NCBI GenBank assembly: GCA_013202335.1 | Contig: JABMQR010000350.1 | Span: forward strand, 1-6,342 | Length of the DNA: 6,342 bases | DNA from: Bacteroidota bacterium | GTDB lineage: Bacteria; Spirochaetota; Spirochaetia; JABMQR01 | Reading direction: 5' to 3' | Part shown: positions 6,273 to 6,342 of the stretch, one piece after another | How the letters are laid out: each line of letters starts with the position of its first letter | Numbering within the stretch: the first letter of the stretch is position 1 | Notes under the pieces: generated by a model | The model's database searches: none | Told to the model about the DNA's origin: nothing | What the model saw: only the letters and a program-made list of their open reading frames with translations | Translations under genes and position numbers: made by a program

Positions 6273-6342
6273 TGATAAAGAAAGATTTTAATTACCGGAT
6301 TCCTGCTAATATTGCAGCAGGAATCTGCATATACACTAATAC
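6272..6342 (+). CDS. start of a downstream reading frame, cut by the window end (unidentified)
   Basis: ATG 6272 overlaps the last base of the hslV TAA, and GGAAGAAG (6260-6267) is a suitable ribosome site, so a coupled gene beginning here is plausible. Only 23 codons are visible. The first 13 read [13 protein letters not shown]; the next ten repeat an HslV peptide ([10 protein letters not shown]) because of the 32-bp direct repeat. By position hslU is expected, but its usual N-terminus (LTPxxIVxxLDxxIIGQ) is not visible. If the end is an assembly error, only about the first 9-13 codons are genuine. I cannot assign a function. Confidence 0.35.
   Translation, partial: MIKKDFNYRIPANIAAGICIYTN
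6296..6327. repeat. inverted repeat (foldback) adjoining the end repeat
   Basis: GATTCCTGCT (6298-6307) is the exact reverse complement of AGCAGGAATC (6316-6325), with an 8-base loop. One G-T and one C-G pair extend the stem to 12 (6296-6307 with 6316-6327). The left arm is therefore also complementary to 6221-6230 within hslV. No T-run follows within the window. It may mark a chimeric junction rather than a functional hairpin. Confidence 0.6.
6311..6342 (+). repeat. 32-bp direct repeat, copy 2 (at the window end)
   Basis: Exact copy of 6216-6247, 95 bp downstream, running to the very last base. It sits in a frame that yields the same peptide as in HslV. A perfect coding-sequence duplicate ending exactly at the edge is typical of a contig-end assembly artefact rather than a real duplication. 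Confidence 0.9.

Overview
The window is a bacterial chromosomal fragment, AT-rich to moderate in base composition. Every gene is on the + strand and all are core housekeeping families: the end of an unidentified upstream gene, ftsA, ftsZ, a XerD-like recombinase, dprA, a XerC-like recombinase, hslV, and the first codons of one more reading frame that runs off the right edge. I see no tRNA, rRNA, CRISPR array, insertion sequence, toxin-antitoxin or phage gene, and no credible gene on the - strand. I cannot name the organism. FtsA, FtsZ, two Xer recombinases and a Gram-negative-style HslV with a short propeptide point to a free-living bacterium. A member of the Fibrobacterota/FCB side of the tree or a deltaproteobacterium-like lineage is only a guess.

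Layout. Positions 1-2663 are the right end of a division (dcw) cluster: a possible FtsQ tail, then ftsA, a 77-bp gap with a terminator-like hairpin, and ftsZ. The xerD-like gene starts 2 bp after the ftsZ stop, so it probably shares the ftsZ transcript. A 160-bp gap (3581-3740) holds a 13-bp hairpin, a second small palindrome and a weak promoter candidate. dprA and the xerC-like gene follow, 20 bp apart. After a 91-bp gap comes hslV, whose stop overlaps a new ATG by one base.

Function. FtsA and FtsZ build the membrane-tethered division ring. XerC and XerD together resolve chromosome dimers at dif during division. DprA loads RecA on incoming single-stranded DNA in transformation. HslV is the peptidase core of the HslUV protease. 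The order dprA-xerC-hslV resembles the smf-(topA-trmFO)-codV-clpQ-clpY cluster of Bacillus without the two middle genes. The unusual part is that this cluster is joined to the dcw end by the second Xer gene, which puts both Xer recombinases within about 3 kb.

I do not find a convincing new system. The points most worth a second look are the altered phosphate-2 motif of FtsA, an A8 slippery tract just before the FtsA membrane helix, the Xer/dcw linkage, and an exact 32-bp direct repeat at the right end of the window. That repeat, with an adjoining foldback, looks like an assembly artefact and makes the last ~32-45 bases unreliable.
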